A stretch of DNA of 64,000 nt from Plasmopara viticola (Eukaryota > Oomycota > Peronosporomycetes > Peronosporales > Peronosporaceae), in the NCBI GenBank assembly GCA_001695595.3, contig MBPM02000072.1, positions 248,001 through 312,000 of the forward strand, written 5' to 3'. Below are positions 45,421 to 56,303 of this stretch, one piece after another. The notes under the pieces were generated by a model that did not search any database, had not been told where the DNA came from, and worked only from the letters and a program-made list of their open reading frames with translations. Position 1 is the stretch's first letter. Each line of letters begins with the position of its first letter. Position numbers and translations under genes: made by a program.

Positions 45421-45492
45421 CTACAATGTAACAATTATGCTTATAGCAAACGTCTCCTACAATGTAACAATTATGCTCATAGCAAACGTCTC
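45421..45492. repeat. Two-copy tandem repeat, 36-bp unit
   Basis: CTACAATGTAACAATTATGC begins each unit (45421 and 45457). The two units differ at one base (T to C). This looks like a recent local duplication in non-coding DNA. Confidence 0.9.
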
Positions 45493-46894
45493 CTCTACTC
45501 TAGTTTTTTATCACGGCGATTTCTTGTTTGACTAGAAATCGTCAACGGGTACTGAAATCAACCAGCTAAACACCGATCCTTCCAAGTCAACAATACTGAC
45601 GCTTAACTTAAGTTTCACCGTTTATGCTTGGATTACGAGTACTAAGCCAAAAGGAACACTCAGGCAACCATCGCTAGTAAGTGAAAATCTCGTGGGGGTG
45701 CTCGAGCACCACTTCTATGAAGAATTCAAACTGTAGTACCAGCATACGAGAGCTATGAATGCCTCTTGGGTGCACAAACGATGGTTTGTAGATACCGCAG
45801 ATTGTGCACAGTACGAGAAGAGCGCGTTCGAGTAAACTAGAACTGTAGAAAAATGCTCAGCTGTAAGAAGTTTCGGCCACATATCTTTCCAATGAGGCGT
45901 GTGTCAGTCATTTTTAACGAAGACGAGGTCAGCATTTATGTGCTTGTCACCGTGTCGAGGTGAGAAACATAAGTAATCTAGAGCTTAATGTCTTCCGTAA
46001 AGAAGGACAATTGAGCTGTAACCCAATTTCAAGCTCTAGAGCTTCGTTTGGTAGCATAAATCATAGCAGTGGAGCAATACGGCATGTTTGCTTATACCAA
46101 GAATGCCACGGCTGAGTTAAGTGTGCATTGCGTATGGCTGTGCTTTTGTTTTAGATCAATACAAATTGGCTTAGCTCACCCTTTTTTGAGAGGGGTCGAG
46201 GTGAGGAAATAAACCTAGTGCTGGTTTTCCCTACTCAGCACATTTAGCGATCAAACTAAAAAAAGCGGTGTGTTCCACTCACCGTCGCTCACAATCGGGA
46301 CACCAGCACTGTCGGATATGGAGAATCGACCGCAGAAATCGCGAGGTACATCTGGAACGATAGCAGTTTTTGGAGGATCTACAGCGTGAGAGTCACATCG
46401 TCTGCAAATAAATCGTAAGCCTCGAAACAAAACGAGCCTTTTTGTAGGTCAGCTCTGAAAGAACTTGCGGTATGGTGTAGTTAATACAGATGTGAATACT
46501 GACATGCATAAGGAAATCATCAAAATTTAAGAAGAAATAACTTGAAATGTGGCACGCTAATCCTACGAGAAAGTCTATGATACAATGCCAGCTTGTGTGC
46601 GGCGACCTTCCTCATGAACATTGCGTACAAATACTAGCTTGTGCATGGTCAACATGCACTGCAATGGTATTACGATTGCAGGTACAATACATACTTTCTC
46701 GAATCCATTCGCACCAAGTGCTAAGTCCCACATCCTTGCCACACGAGTACGAACTTAGGGAGCTCGATGAGATTTGAGGCAACACATTACGCTTTTCCAA
46801 TCACATTATTCACATTGACTATAACAATGGTGAAGCATACTAAATATTTCAAGCAATTTTTTGATTTTGATAAAATATTAAGAAAAATCACTAG

Positions 46895-46927
46895 AATGCT
46901 TGTCGAATTCCTTGACAAGAATGAGTA
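46895..46927 (+). promoter_or_regulatory. Possible upstream ORF overlapping the SDR start
   Basis: A 10-codon ATG frame ends at TAG 46925-46927, just past the SDR ATG at 46921. If transcribed, it would affect initiation at the main start. Confidence 0.3.
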
Positions 46928-48038
46928 GTCGAAGTAACACGCAATTAAGTGGCAAGGTGGCGGTGATCACGGGTGCCTCGGGTGGCATTGGCGCTGGTAA
47001 ACTGATTCGCATACGCATATATTTCTACATTTCTTGTCTATAAAATTCTTTCTTCCTCTCCGTAGCCATCGCGATGGAATTGGCGCAGGCAGGAGCTAAG
47101 ATTGCGTTGGGAGCTCGACGACTTGAGGCCTTGAACACGGTTAAGAAGGAGATTGAGCATACGATTGGGAATGACGACAGTGTTCTTGTCATACAAACCG
47201 ACGTCACTAAACGCCAGGAGGTGCAACACCTAGTGTCGAAAGCGGAGCAGACGTTTGGAGCTATTGACATTCTCGTGAACAATGGTATGAGATAACCACT
47301 GCCTTGTCAATGCTTAACGTGAGGCTAATAACCCCAGATTGTCGCTTGCAGCTGGTGTCATGTCGTTTGAGCTTATGAAAAATGTGAACGAGGACAGTTG
47401 GGAACGGGTGAGCTACGTCAACAAACGTCGGCTACTAGTATGCACTTTTGACGTCTTGTGCTATTTAGACCATCGACGTCAATTGCAAGGGAACGCTTAA
47501 TGGAGTGGCGGCGGTGTTGCCCAAGATGCTAGCTCGTAAGAGTGGCCACATTGTCAATATCTCATCAGATGCTGGACGCAAGACATTTCCTGGTTTAGGA
47601 GTGTACTCGGCGTCCAAGATGTTTGTCGAAGGCATCTCGCAAGCTTTACGTCTCGAAAACATCGGCAGTGGCCTCCGTGTGACCTCTATTCAGGTAAAGT
47701 GTTTTGATGCCGCAACTAGTTTGATAGAAGTTGCAAGCTCAGGGACGTACTATTTCACCACAGCCTGGTAACGTCGCAACGGACCTTGTTGAGCACGCAA
47801 ATGCTACTAGCGGTGTGGATGAAGAGGCTATGGAGTTGTACGGTGGCCCATCAAGTTAGTGCATATGTTTGACCTACTATCGGTATGATCTCTAACGAAT
47901 ACTACTATATACATACCGATAGAGAGCGAGGTCCTGAAACCCGAAGATATTGGTCGAGCCGTGCTGTACGCGGTCACGCAACCGCCGTACGTAGCCGTGA
48001 ATGAAATTCTAGTGGAGCCAAGAGATGAACCCATATAA
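46921..48038 (+). CDS. Classical short-chain dehydrogenase, six exons
   Basis: Exons: 46921-46996, 47066-47284, 47352-47407, 47469-47693, 47764-47854, 47923-48038. This gives 260 residues with all phases consistent and introns of 61-70 bp. All SDR hallmarks are intact: cofactor loop T-G-A-S-G-G-I-G-A, L-V-N-N-A-G, N-I-S-S, catalytic Y-S-A-S-K, and P-G-N-V-A-T-D. The A-R-R after the second strand favours NADP(H). The closest functional type by pattern is the YdfG-like 3-hydroxy acid/serine dehydrogenase group, but the substrate is not certain. There is no targeting peptide, so it is probably cytosolic. It is convergent with the FYVE gene, only 29 bp apart. It is a useful contrast to the degenerate SDR domain at 25384-26694. 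Confidence 0.9.
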
Positions 48039-48067
48039 AGCGGCCCCTATATTTTGTCGGTGGTTAA

Positions 48068-50434
48068 TCACACCTCTAAGCCATGCATGAGAATTTCCAG
48101 CTCGTTTTCCATTCGCTGTGCCGCGCTTAAGATAATGCTCGAATCGTAAAATGACGCTCTAGTGTCATCTTGCTCCTTTTCGCTTTGATCGTCGCTATCT
48201 TGGCCATATGCACACAGACACGCAATAGGCAGACCGCGCACGCACACGCTAATCCCTATAAAGAAGCGCATACGCAAGTGTTGCACCATTGGAATCTCCC
48301 GTGTGCGTGGGTCCACGAGACAATCCAATACGACCCATGGCTGATACGGAGGCTGACACAGCACGAAATCCACCAACGAGTCACGCCGTACAATTTTATC
48401 CTGTGGTGAGAGCTCACGAATCCCGATTGCGTGTTCAATCAAAATGTGTTCGTTATCCACCCGAGCAATAAAAGCGGCCTTGACGCCAAAGGCAGCAGCA
48501 GCAAGATCGCAACTTTGATGCATAAGTGTTCGATCTACTAGCGTACAAGCAGGAGAAACAATCACTTCCATAAGCTTGAGTCGCTCTTTTTCACAATGCG
48601 TGTCTAACTTGGGTACAAAGTAGCTTTCATCCGTGATCGAATCCTGGTCCAATAGACCAACGTTGGAGCTCATCACAGACGTTCGTCGACAATCAAGTCT
48701 TTCCATGTACTCGTCTTCGTGTTCTTTCGAGTCCAAGAAACAGTAGGACGACAGGAAGGATCGATCCGCAGAGCTGCAGCTACTTGACCCGGCAATCGGG
48801 TGAGGTAATCTACGCGATTGTAGTGCCATGGCCACGGGATGCAAAAACGATCTTGACTCATTCCTTCCACACCAGAGCGAGTCGTACCCAGCGTCCGCAG
48901 CTTCAAAGCCGCTGTCTCTTCCATTCTCCCATTCGTTGCTTCCTTCAGCGCTGTTGACATTCAACCCTTGATATGACGACACATTCTCCTTACTTGACGA
49001 TGTGAAGGGTATCGCTTGCCACGTAGTCGTAGCACTTCGTGTCATGGACTTGATTGAAATGATTTTGCTGGTAGTAGAAGGCCCGCCACGACCCGGCAGG
49101 GCTCCAATGTAGCCACCACTCTCGAAACAATCACTTTCATAAGCGCATTTCCCCGCACGGGATTCCTGACGTGTGAACACGTCGACGGAAGGCGGTGGAA
49201 TGACAGGAGCATGGTCCGCCATCCCCGTTTTGCTTGCAGGAAGCACTTGCATTAAAAATGCCGCTTCGGATTCAACTTCGGAGGCAAGACGAAGAGGCGA
49301 GACGTGGCTAATATCCTGGTTACTTTGATCAAAGCAATCGCGCGTGGTTGCCTTCAAGCGGGCCTTGTTGTAACAAAGATGGCACATGCGAGTTTTCTGT
49401 ACGTCTTTCGTCTTGAAACTAAATACACTTACGTTGCGCAACGAGCCGCACGAGCCACAAATGACTTCGCCACAGAGACGGCAGTGATGGCGTCGCCGCA
49501 CGATCGGATGGAAACGTTTCCAACAAATGACACAACTTACGCGGTCTTGGTTCTTCACCCATTGATGGGGCGCGACAAAGGCACAGTCCCCGATCCTCGA
49601 CGCCGCCACGGCCGCCTCTAATCTCCCCACCGAACGCAGCGCCAAACGACGCGCAATAGCTCGAGCGACCCGCGGCGAGCCCGCCAATGGACCATCATTC
49701 TCGTCGTGGTACGAGCTCGTGACACACGAGAGACGCAGCCGATTGGCCGAAATTTCTTCCACAATCAGTGTGTACTGTAAATCGACTTGAAACGCCGTCT
49801 CTAACATGGCTTCATGTGACCGCGGGAATGGCAGCCAGCTTAACGCAATCGTGCGCTTATGCACCTCATCCGACGGACGCGCATGCAAGCCATTAAACGA
49901 CGACGTTGCTGACGTGGACCGATTGTGATGCTCGTGTTGGTTCTCGGGGAGAAATAGCTTGAGTGTTTGAAAGAACGTCAAGTGCTGTTCCCGCTGCAGG
50001 ACTGACTTTCGATGATCTTGATACACAAAAGACACTACGGCGTGATGCGTGTCCATGGTCCCGTCATTTCGTGCGTGCTTCTTTGTGCGTATCGAGTGTA
50101 GAGTCCCGTCTGTAACATCGCGGCCGTGCAGGAGCTTCGTCATTAATCGAAATTGCGCCGTCGAGTCGGAATGCAAGAGATCATAAGCCTCTTCAATGCC
50201 ACAAGACGCCTCGTTGACAGCTAAATAGTAGACTGAAGAACCGTTGTTAATGCCTTGACCAGTACGCTTGGCGTACAGCTCTTGATGTTTGTCGCGACGT
50301 AAACATGTCCATTGTTCCTTTCTTCGAGTAGAGTTGAGGCACACGCCAAGGACATCTGTGATCTGCCGCATAGCACGGTGATGCATCCTGCGCGTTTGCA
50401 AGCGATCGTGCGATGCATGCACGGACTTTGACAT
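48068..50434 (-). CDS. FYVE zinc finger protein with START-like and GAF-like domains
   Basis: A 788-residue single-exon gene. Residues 1-280 resemble the START-like lipid-binding N-terminus common in oomycete FYVE proteins. Residues about 291-357 are a FYVE finger: W-V-K-N-Q-D-R-V-S-C-V-I-C, the R-R-R-H-H-C-R-L-C-G signature, then C-G-S-C and C-H-L-C. The signature binds phosphatidylinositol 3-phosphate and directs the protein to endosomes. A Ser-rich linker leads to a GAF-like domain at about 620-775, including E-H-A-I-G-I-R-E-L and R-F-F-I-G-I-S-V-C-V-R-G-L-P-I-A-C-L-C. This combination is abundant in oomycetes, and the ligand of the GAF part is unknown. The ATG at 50434 is the first in frame. 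A further out-of-frame ATG lies a few bases upstream. Confidence 0.88.
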   Translation of the reverse strand: MSKSVHASHDRLQTRRMHHRAMRQITDVLGVCLNSTRRKEQWTCLRRDKHQELYAKRTGQGINNGSSVYYLAVNEASCGIEEAYDLLHSDSTAQFRLMTKLLHGRDVTDGTLHSIRTKKHARNDGTMDTHHAVVSFVYQDHRKSVLQREQHLTFFQTLKLFLPENQHEHHNRSTSATSSFNGLHARPSDEVHKRTIALSWLPFPRSHEAMLETAFQVDLQYTLIVEEISANRLRLSCVTSSYHDENDGPLAGSPRVARAIARRLALRSVGRLEAAVAASRIGDCAFVAPHQWVKNQDRVSCVICWKRFHPIVRRRHHCRLCGEVICGSCGSLRNVSVFSFKTKDVQKTRMCHLCYNKARLKATTRDCFDQSNQDISHVSPLRLASEVESEAAFLMQVLPASKTGMADHAPVIPPPSVDVFTRQESRAGKCAYESDCFESGGYIGALPGRGGPSTTSKIISIKSMTRSATTTWQAIPFTSSSKENVSSYQGLNVNSAEGSNEWENGRDSGFEAADAGYDSLWCGRNESRSFLHPVAMALQSRRLPHPIAGSSSCSSADRSFLSSYCFLDSKEHEDEYMERLDCRRTSVMSSNVGLLDQDSITDESYFVPKLDTHCEKERLKLMEVIVSPACTLVDRTLMHQSCDLAAAAFGVKAAFIARVDNEHILIEHAIGIRELSPQDKIVRRDSLVDFVLCQPPYQPWVVLDCLVDPRTREIPMVQHLRMRFFIGISVCVRGLPIACLCAYGQDSDDQSEKEQDDTRASFYDSSIILSAAQRMENELEILMHGLEV

Positions 50435-50898
50435 GTTGCAACCAAGGTTTGCTTAAATGGTAGTGGATTGCAGAAGTTCCTTTTCCGGCGTAGTTGGCCG
50501 TCTCAATTTTAGAGGCTGGTAATAAAATAGCTTCCGGTCAGCTGGCGCAGGCTTTATAGTCAGCAAATTGACTTCATTGAGTAATCATCGTGTCAATATT
50601 TGCGGATGGCAGAGAAAGGTTTATAAATATTGTGCGGTTAGGTGAACCTCTTGGGCAGGAATGCAGCAGGGCGGCTGCGATATTGTCGCGACATTAATTA
50701 ACGCAGACGTCCAAAAATCAAGTCCGTAGCGGTGCATGTACTTAATTGTATCGGAAATTTAGAGAAGGCTTTCAGACAATGTCTCACGAAATTCGTTTCG
50801 TCTCAGGACGCAATCTTAAGCCATTTACGCGGAAGCACACCACAGAAAATGGTGGCAATATCATCACACTAGGCTCCTACCGTATTTTAGCTTTAGTC
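50435..50898. other. Region between FYVE gene and hAT element
   Basis: Contains the promoter side of the FYVE gene. A short plus-strand frame starts at 50779 and runs into the hAT insertion site. No other feature is supported. Confidence 0.45.
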
Positions 50899-50906
50899 AC
50901 GTCCTT
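50899..50906. repeat. hAT target-site duplication, left copy
   Basis: ACGTCCTT, repeated exactly at 53578-53585. An 8-bp duplication is diagnostic of hAT transposition. Confidence 0.93.
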
Positions 50907-53577
50907 TAGGGATGGGGACGTCAGCTCAACGTCAAGCACGTTAAACCGGTATCCGTTGACGTATTGCAAACGTTTTGAGACGTCCCGGCAATATTAATGT
51001 ATAGTACACCACACGAGCACAGGATAGAAGAAAGAGCCTACAACGCATCCTTCCCGAATGGAGCCTCCACCATCAAATGATCCTGCGCCGTCGCCCCTGT
51101 TCAAGATGCGCCGTATTAAGAAGGACGATTACTGGTCGTTCATTCGACTTGTAGCTCCAAACGCACAGCTACCACCGGGAAAGAAGGCGTGGGAATCGTC
51201 TGATACAAACTTGGCTTATTGTCTAAAGTGCAAAAGCTCTTTCAGCTATAAATCAGGAAGTAGCGCCAGCATTCGAAAGCACATGAATCAAAAACATCCA
51301 CAAGATCTCAGCAGAGCTGGGTGTGAACAGGCATCCAAGCGAGTGGCGATCGCACTTTGTGCAACGCGAAAATCTGATGCAATGATGTTTTCTCCGACAA
51401 AGAGAACAAGAAAGATCGATCCAGCTGACGAAGAGATGGCCACAAGAGCTTTCATTGATTGGATTGCCAAACGACTGCGCCCACTAAGTGTTGCCGACGA
51501 TTGGGAGCTTTGTTTTTTTTTACGTTGATTCAGACGATGAGAGGTCTGTACGAGCTACCCTCTCGCCGCACTATTACTGAAAAAATGCAAAATCACTGTC
51601 AGTTCAAGCGATCGCTGGTAAAGACGCAGATTGCTGAAGATGCAGACTTCTATTCTCTCACATCTGACATGTGGACATCTCGAGCAACAGATAGCTATAT
51701 TTCGCTTACTATGCATTTTGTGAATACCAATTTTGAGATGATGGCGTACACTTTAGAAGTTATGAGTTTTCGTGGGAAGCACACTGGCATCAGAATTAAA
51801 TGCAAACTGGGCGTGCTCATGCGCAAGTGGGGACGCTACATTTGATTGTATCAGGAGCTCTCTCGAAAACAAGTGTCGAAGTGACAAATGTGGAAGAGGA
51901 TAATGACGGGAACGAGGAAGTTAGGGAGGAGGTTGAAAATTTTGCTGACAGTGAAGATGAGGAGGAGCGGTGGATTGAGGACCTTGCAATTGAAGTGGAA
52001 GCTATTGCGTTCTTGGAGCAAGAAATGGTAGACATCGAATCCCAAACGATTGCAAGTTCTATAGACAGCGTTTCGCATGAATTTGAGCTACTGGACGTTA
52101 ATGCTGATGACACGCTGGATGGAGGTCTTCTTGATGGTTGTCTTAGTGCGCGGACAACAACTGCAATTCTAAACGCTATGAAGTAAGCCATGAGTGAAAC
52201 AAGAATGCATGTTTTTAGCTTTCGCAAATTTGTTCACTACTTCAACAAAAGTTCTAAAGGAAAAGACAAGTTGAAGTCGCTACAAAATGTGGCCGTACCT
52301 CTTACCGTTATTTCAGATGTAGCCACCCGCTGGAATAGCACGCATCACATGATTCAACGCCTTCTGCAACTTCGTCCTAGTATCCAATCATCCATGGAGT
52401 TTATATTGACAGCGAAAGGCAAATAAGAGTTCAGCGACGCAAGGATTGTGAGGCCCACTGGAGAAATGTGGTTTAGCATCCAATGCCTCGACAAGCTTCT
52501 CGTGGTTTTTGAGCTGGTAACTAAGACACTATCAGGTGGAACATACCCCACTGCTACATTGATATATCCATGTATACGCCTTCTTGAAAAGCGACTATTA
52601 AATCAGAGGATATTTGCCAAAATATCGCCTGCTCACGCTGGAGAATATTACTATAGCTCGGTGATGGAACGCATGCATCTCGTCCGTCGGTTTTTCTTGT
52701 TTTTGCTCCGAAAAAGATTCAAGCAATTACCTTTGGATGTGAAATATTGCTGCTTGCTTGATCCTCAATTCGTGCATGGTAAGTCACTGAACGCAACAGA
52801 AAAAATAGAAGGGAGGGAGTTCTTGGTGAGCGAGGCAATGCGCTCTGCTGGTGCTGATATCTACAGCATGAGCTTCGATGAGGATAGCGATGAAGAAGAG
52901 AACTTCATAAATGATCTCCTTGGACGCAAGCGAAGATCGCCTCATCCTCAAGTGCAAAACGGGTTGTCGCTTCGTGCAAAAGTAGAGGCAGAGGTGAATC
53001 GATACTACGATAGATCACATCAAAATGCACAAGAAAATACGTGCCAAAAGCAGAAGTCGAAAACACAGAAACTTGACGATGGTCTCAAGAGGCGGCGCGA
53101 AAATGGCAGTGTTTTTCCGCTCTTAGCTCCTATTGCGAGGAAATATTTTGGCATGGTAGCTACATTAGTACCTTCAGAGCGCTGCTTCTCGTGGGCGGGA
53201 ATCATTATTACAGCACGGCGTAATAGGTTGTCTTGTTCCAAGAGATCTCATTTTTCTTTACAGCAATACGATTGGCGAGGAACCAGAGGAGTAGCTGAAG
53301 ACGTACGGTAGAAACGTGCTAAAGAGTTACATGTTGTAAATAGACTTTTTGCACAACACAAATCAGCTTTAATGTGCCAGCACCCGACTTGTCTTACAAA
53401 TTCTTCTCCCGTCCGTTCTTATGTTTGTGCAGCTTGAACATGGTATGGTTTCAAACCATTGGTTTGTTTGTCTTTCTGAGACGTCAAACAACGTCTAAAA
53501 AACGGGAACGGGAACTCCCGAACGGGAACGGGAACCACAATTTTTTTACGTTAATACCGTTTACGTCCCCATCCCTA
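50907..53577 (+). mobile_element. hAT DNA transposon, decayed but with intact ends
   Basis: A 2,671-bp element with terminal inverted repeats TAGGGATGGGGACGT at both ends and exact 8-bp target duplications. Subterminal regions carry repeated ACGT/GAGACGTC motifs on both sides, and a GGGAACGGGAAC motif twice near the right end (53502-53533). Such motifs are typical of transposase binding sites. The internal transposase gene is broken. The clean ends mean it could still be moved by a transposase supplied from elsewhere. Confidence 0.92.
51058..53311 (+). pseudogene. hAT transposase remnant (BED finger to dimerisation domain)
   Basis: The pieces are in order. 51058-51528 starts with a BED-type zinc finger (Y-C-L-K-C-K-S-S-F and H-M-N-Q-K-H). 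51459-51845 holds the transposase start with L-T-S-D-M-W-T-S, the first catalytic Asp. 51800-52186 is an acidic segment. 52190-53311 continues through V-A-T-R-W-N-S-T-H-H-M to the hAT C-terminal dimerisation region (V-P-S-E-R-C-F-S-W-A-G). Damage seen: a frameshift in a T-run near 51513-51521, a further frame change near 51790-51850, an in-frame TAA near 52424, and apparent loss of the part holding the second catalytic Asp. It is not functional as it stands. Confidence 0.85.
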
Positions 53578-53585
53578 ACGTCCTT
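53578..53585. repeat. hAT target-site duplication, right copy
   Basis: ACGTCCTT, partner of 50899-50906. Confidence 0.93.
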
Positions 53586-53599
53586 ATCGTCGAACCCAC

Positions 53600-53791
53600 T
53601 TGGACTTTCTGTTATGGCAGCGACGACGCAGCACCCACCGTCTACATTCACTCAATGGTATTGATTTCCGTGACGAATTCTGTACTAGATGCAACGCGAA
53701 GCTTCATGACAAGACGCAAAATTACGTGAAGTTTGGCATCGCTGTTTTTTTGGTAATCGCCGTCATTATCGAATTTACACTCTGCTTTTGA
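53600..53791 (+). CDS. Possible C-terminal exon of a small membrane protein
   Basis: A short frame that ends in a C-x-x-C motif (F-C-T-R-C-N-A-K-L-H-D) followed by one clear hydrophobic segment (F-G-I-A-V-F-L-V-I-A-V-I-I-E-F) and a stop. It looks like a tail-anchored protein end. I cannot find its upstream exon, and the hAT element lies immediately upstream, so it may be part of a gene the transposon split. This could also be chance. Confidence 0.25.
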   Translation: MDFLLWQRRRSTHRLHSLNGIDFRDEFCTRCNAKLHDKTQNYVKFGIAVFLVIAVIIEFTLCF

Positions 53792-54844
53792 TTGATAACG
53801 CACAAATTGTTTCAAGTAATTGCAAGAACTCGAAATTTAAGTAGCAATGCTAAATAAGTTTTCTGGTTGGCATGGATAACAAGAAAATTGATTTTTACAT
53901 CAATCGTATTTTCTCGTGAAGGCTGCTCTATTGAACTAAATATACCATTCGCTTCCAGGCAACAGCGAAACATTGCACACTTCTCCTTCCTCCAGCTCTT
54001 ATTCCGCTCGACCAATCTTATCGCCTTATTTAACACGTACTTCTGTCGCGACCATATTTTTTTCTCTACGGGGTCCGTTTGCCGGTATTAGCAAACTTTG
54101 GTCATCATTTGTGCCTGCTGGACATAAACGTATGTTCTTGGCTTTGGTTTAAATGCAAACTTTTGAGCAAAACCATAAACAGCGCCGTCCTAGCTTAAAC
54201 TGCTGAATCAAAGCGATGTAGATCCGCTTCCTTCGACTTTGATGGCCAAGGCATACATCTTTTTATATATCTTTAAGTAAAATCGCGCATGACTACAACA
54301 CTAGCGTCGTAGACATCCACTTTCGTTTCAGTTGCGAACAACTGTAAGCATCTTAGACAAGGACCACAAGATTTGTACGTGTGACCTAGGGTGGACTTCT
54401 TACCCTACAAAGTATACTGAGCCTCACAGTCGACAAGAACGACTTGTTTGATACGATAGCCTATTGTAGGCTTGGACAATGAGAATATTGACTTTGCTCG
54501 CCAACGATGGGGATGATAAGTCGATCCCTGTCAATCGTGCAAAAGCTTTGACTCCGATTCTTGCTTTCGAAACCAAAAAAAAATCTCGTTCGGCAAGCGT
54601 CGCACACCTACCTACTTATGTGACCGCAATTACGACAAGATGGTCTTTAAGCTCGAATTTGTTGATTCGAAAGTAAGCTCAGGCCATCGTTGCCGGCGTC
54701 GACTCGCACTTAAAGTCGCTTCATAGTACACTTTTTCTACAGCATTCCAGCTACTAGCTCTAAAACATCTAAGTTTCTGATTAATGGTAATAGAATAGAT
54801 TAATTGGCTTAAAATGATGTTGCCGCTTGATGGCGACTCCCTGG
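53792..54844. other. Intergenic region without a supported gene
   Basis: About 1 kb, AT-rich, with short frames of no recognisable identity, downstream of the dCMP deaminase gene (3' side). Confidence 0.5.
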
Positions 54845-56147
54845 CTATATGACGGAGGTAAAATCGATCACGACTTTAGAAAGCTGAAGCTTGTGCTGCG
54901 TATACTGCACATTAGCCATGTCAAAGAGCCGACGCGATGCTACAAACTTCCAGCTGAAAAATCACACAAAAATTACAGTGAGGTTGATTATAAATCAATA
55001 ATTCAATGGCCCCTCACGTACTCGCTGTTGTACTTGTCGGAATAGTAAATAACACGCGAGATGCCACTCTACTTGGACACGATAAAGACATAGACACCGT
55101 CAGAAGATTAATAATGCTATAGACCATTTTCTTTTCACAAATACGAGACCTGAATAATAAGCTTGGCACATTCATTGCAAGGAAAAAGTGCCACGTAAAT
55201 CTGCACATTAAGGCAAACATGAGCCTCTATCAGAATGAATTGCGAATAGAAAGCACTTTTTACCGTGCATCCCTTCACATCAGTAGAATTTTTGTTCAAT
55301 ATCGCATTCATCTCTGCGTGACAAACGTACTATGCGAGAATCAATTTAAATTGCAAACACGATTCAAAATCGACACGTCCTTCTCTTACCGGGTACTTTG
55401 TATCGAGAAATGAATTGGTTTTACTCTCACGCGCCCACGGCAACTCGTCATCACTGCAGCCATTGGGGAAGCCGTTGTATCCGATCCCGACAATCTTCCG
55501 TTCGGGGCTCACAATGCTACCGTCAAGTCAAAAGTTAGCGGCTACATACTCCATACATACGCTGCAATTACCATGCTCCAACTTGAGTGGACGGGTCTAT
55601 CATCAGTAATTCACAAATCAGCCATGTCAATTCAAATTCACAAAGTATCCATTGTATACACACCTTTCGAGCGCATGGCACTCAAAAAAGCAACACTCAT
55701 AAAATAATCATCCCATGATAAATAATTCGAGCGTTTTTGCACTACGGACGATGAAGTCGATGAACGCGTCGTCTCTTCCTTGAGCAAACTGGGCGTGTCC
55801 TCGGAGTTGCTACGCAGTGCACTTCCCTTACTTCTCTCTTTCTTCTTCTCGACGCACGTACTCGCCATGCCATTCTTCTTGATCGTCGCGACCTTGTTAC
55901 TGTTTACGAATGCAGGGACAAATGTCGGATATTTTTCGTGTGCGGCAACTGCCACCCAATCCCTGTGCTTGACCATCACATGTTGCACTAGATTCGTGTA
56001 TCCGTGCTTGAGTCGCTGCGTACGTGTCTTACCGCACTTGCAGCGAAAGAGAGAAGGCTCATCCGATTCCTCTTTGGTAGATGATCCACGTTCTACCTCC
56101 GTGTAGAATAGCTCCATGATTTGCCGACCGCTGAGCTTCCGGTCCAT
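54845..56147 (-). CDS. DCTD: BED-like zinc finger fused to dCMP deaminase, seven exons
   Basis: Exons on the minus strand: 56147-55664, 55596-55572 (25 nt), 55516-55390, 55329-55264, 55200-55150, 55068-55022 and 54953-54845. This gives 302 residues with every phase consistent. Introns are 55-81 bp. Residues 141-302 are a deoxycytidylate deaminase: [32 protein letters not shown], zinc/proton-shuttle motif C-H-A-E (H216, E218) and P-C-N-E-C (C242, C245). It should convert dCMP to dUMP for dTMP synthesis. Residues 30-65 hold an extra zinc-finger-like unit, C-K-C-G-K-T-R-x-Q...[13 protein letters not shown], similar to BED fingers of oomycete transposons. A Lys/Ser-rich linker of about 75 residues joins the two. 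The usual enzyme lacks this N-terminal extension. It lies 157 bp downstream of the HTH-M20 gene on the same strand. Confidence 0.88.
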
Positions 56148-56303
56148 GGTGGCAACAAATTGCTTTTTGCTGGCGACGTCTTGTATACGTGATAATCAAT
56201 ATACAACGTATACCATGTACCCACCTCTTCTACAAGTGTCCCGTGATAATTAATTTTTATAGCATGAAAAATTGGCACAGTTTGCAATAATATGCTTTCT
56301 AAC

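Larger units (their letters stand above)
41914..46920. other. Gene-poor AT-rich stretch with a TIR element and a tandem repeat
   Basis: About 5 kb without a supported gene. It contains a terminal-inverted-repeat element (42179-42753) and a two-copy 36-bp tandem repeat (45421-45492), listed separately. The remaining short frames, for example 44479-44787, have no recognisable motifs. Confidence 0.55.
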
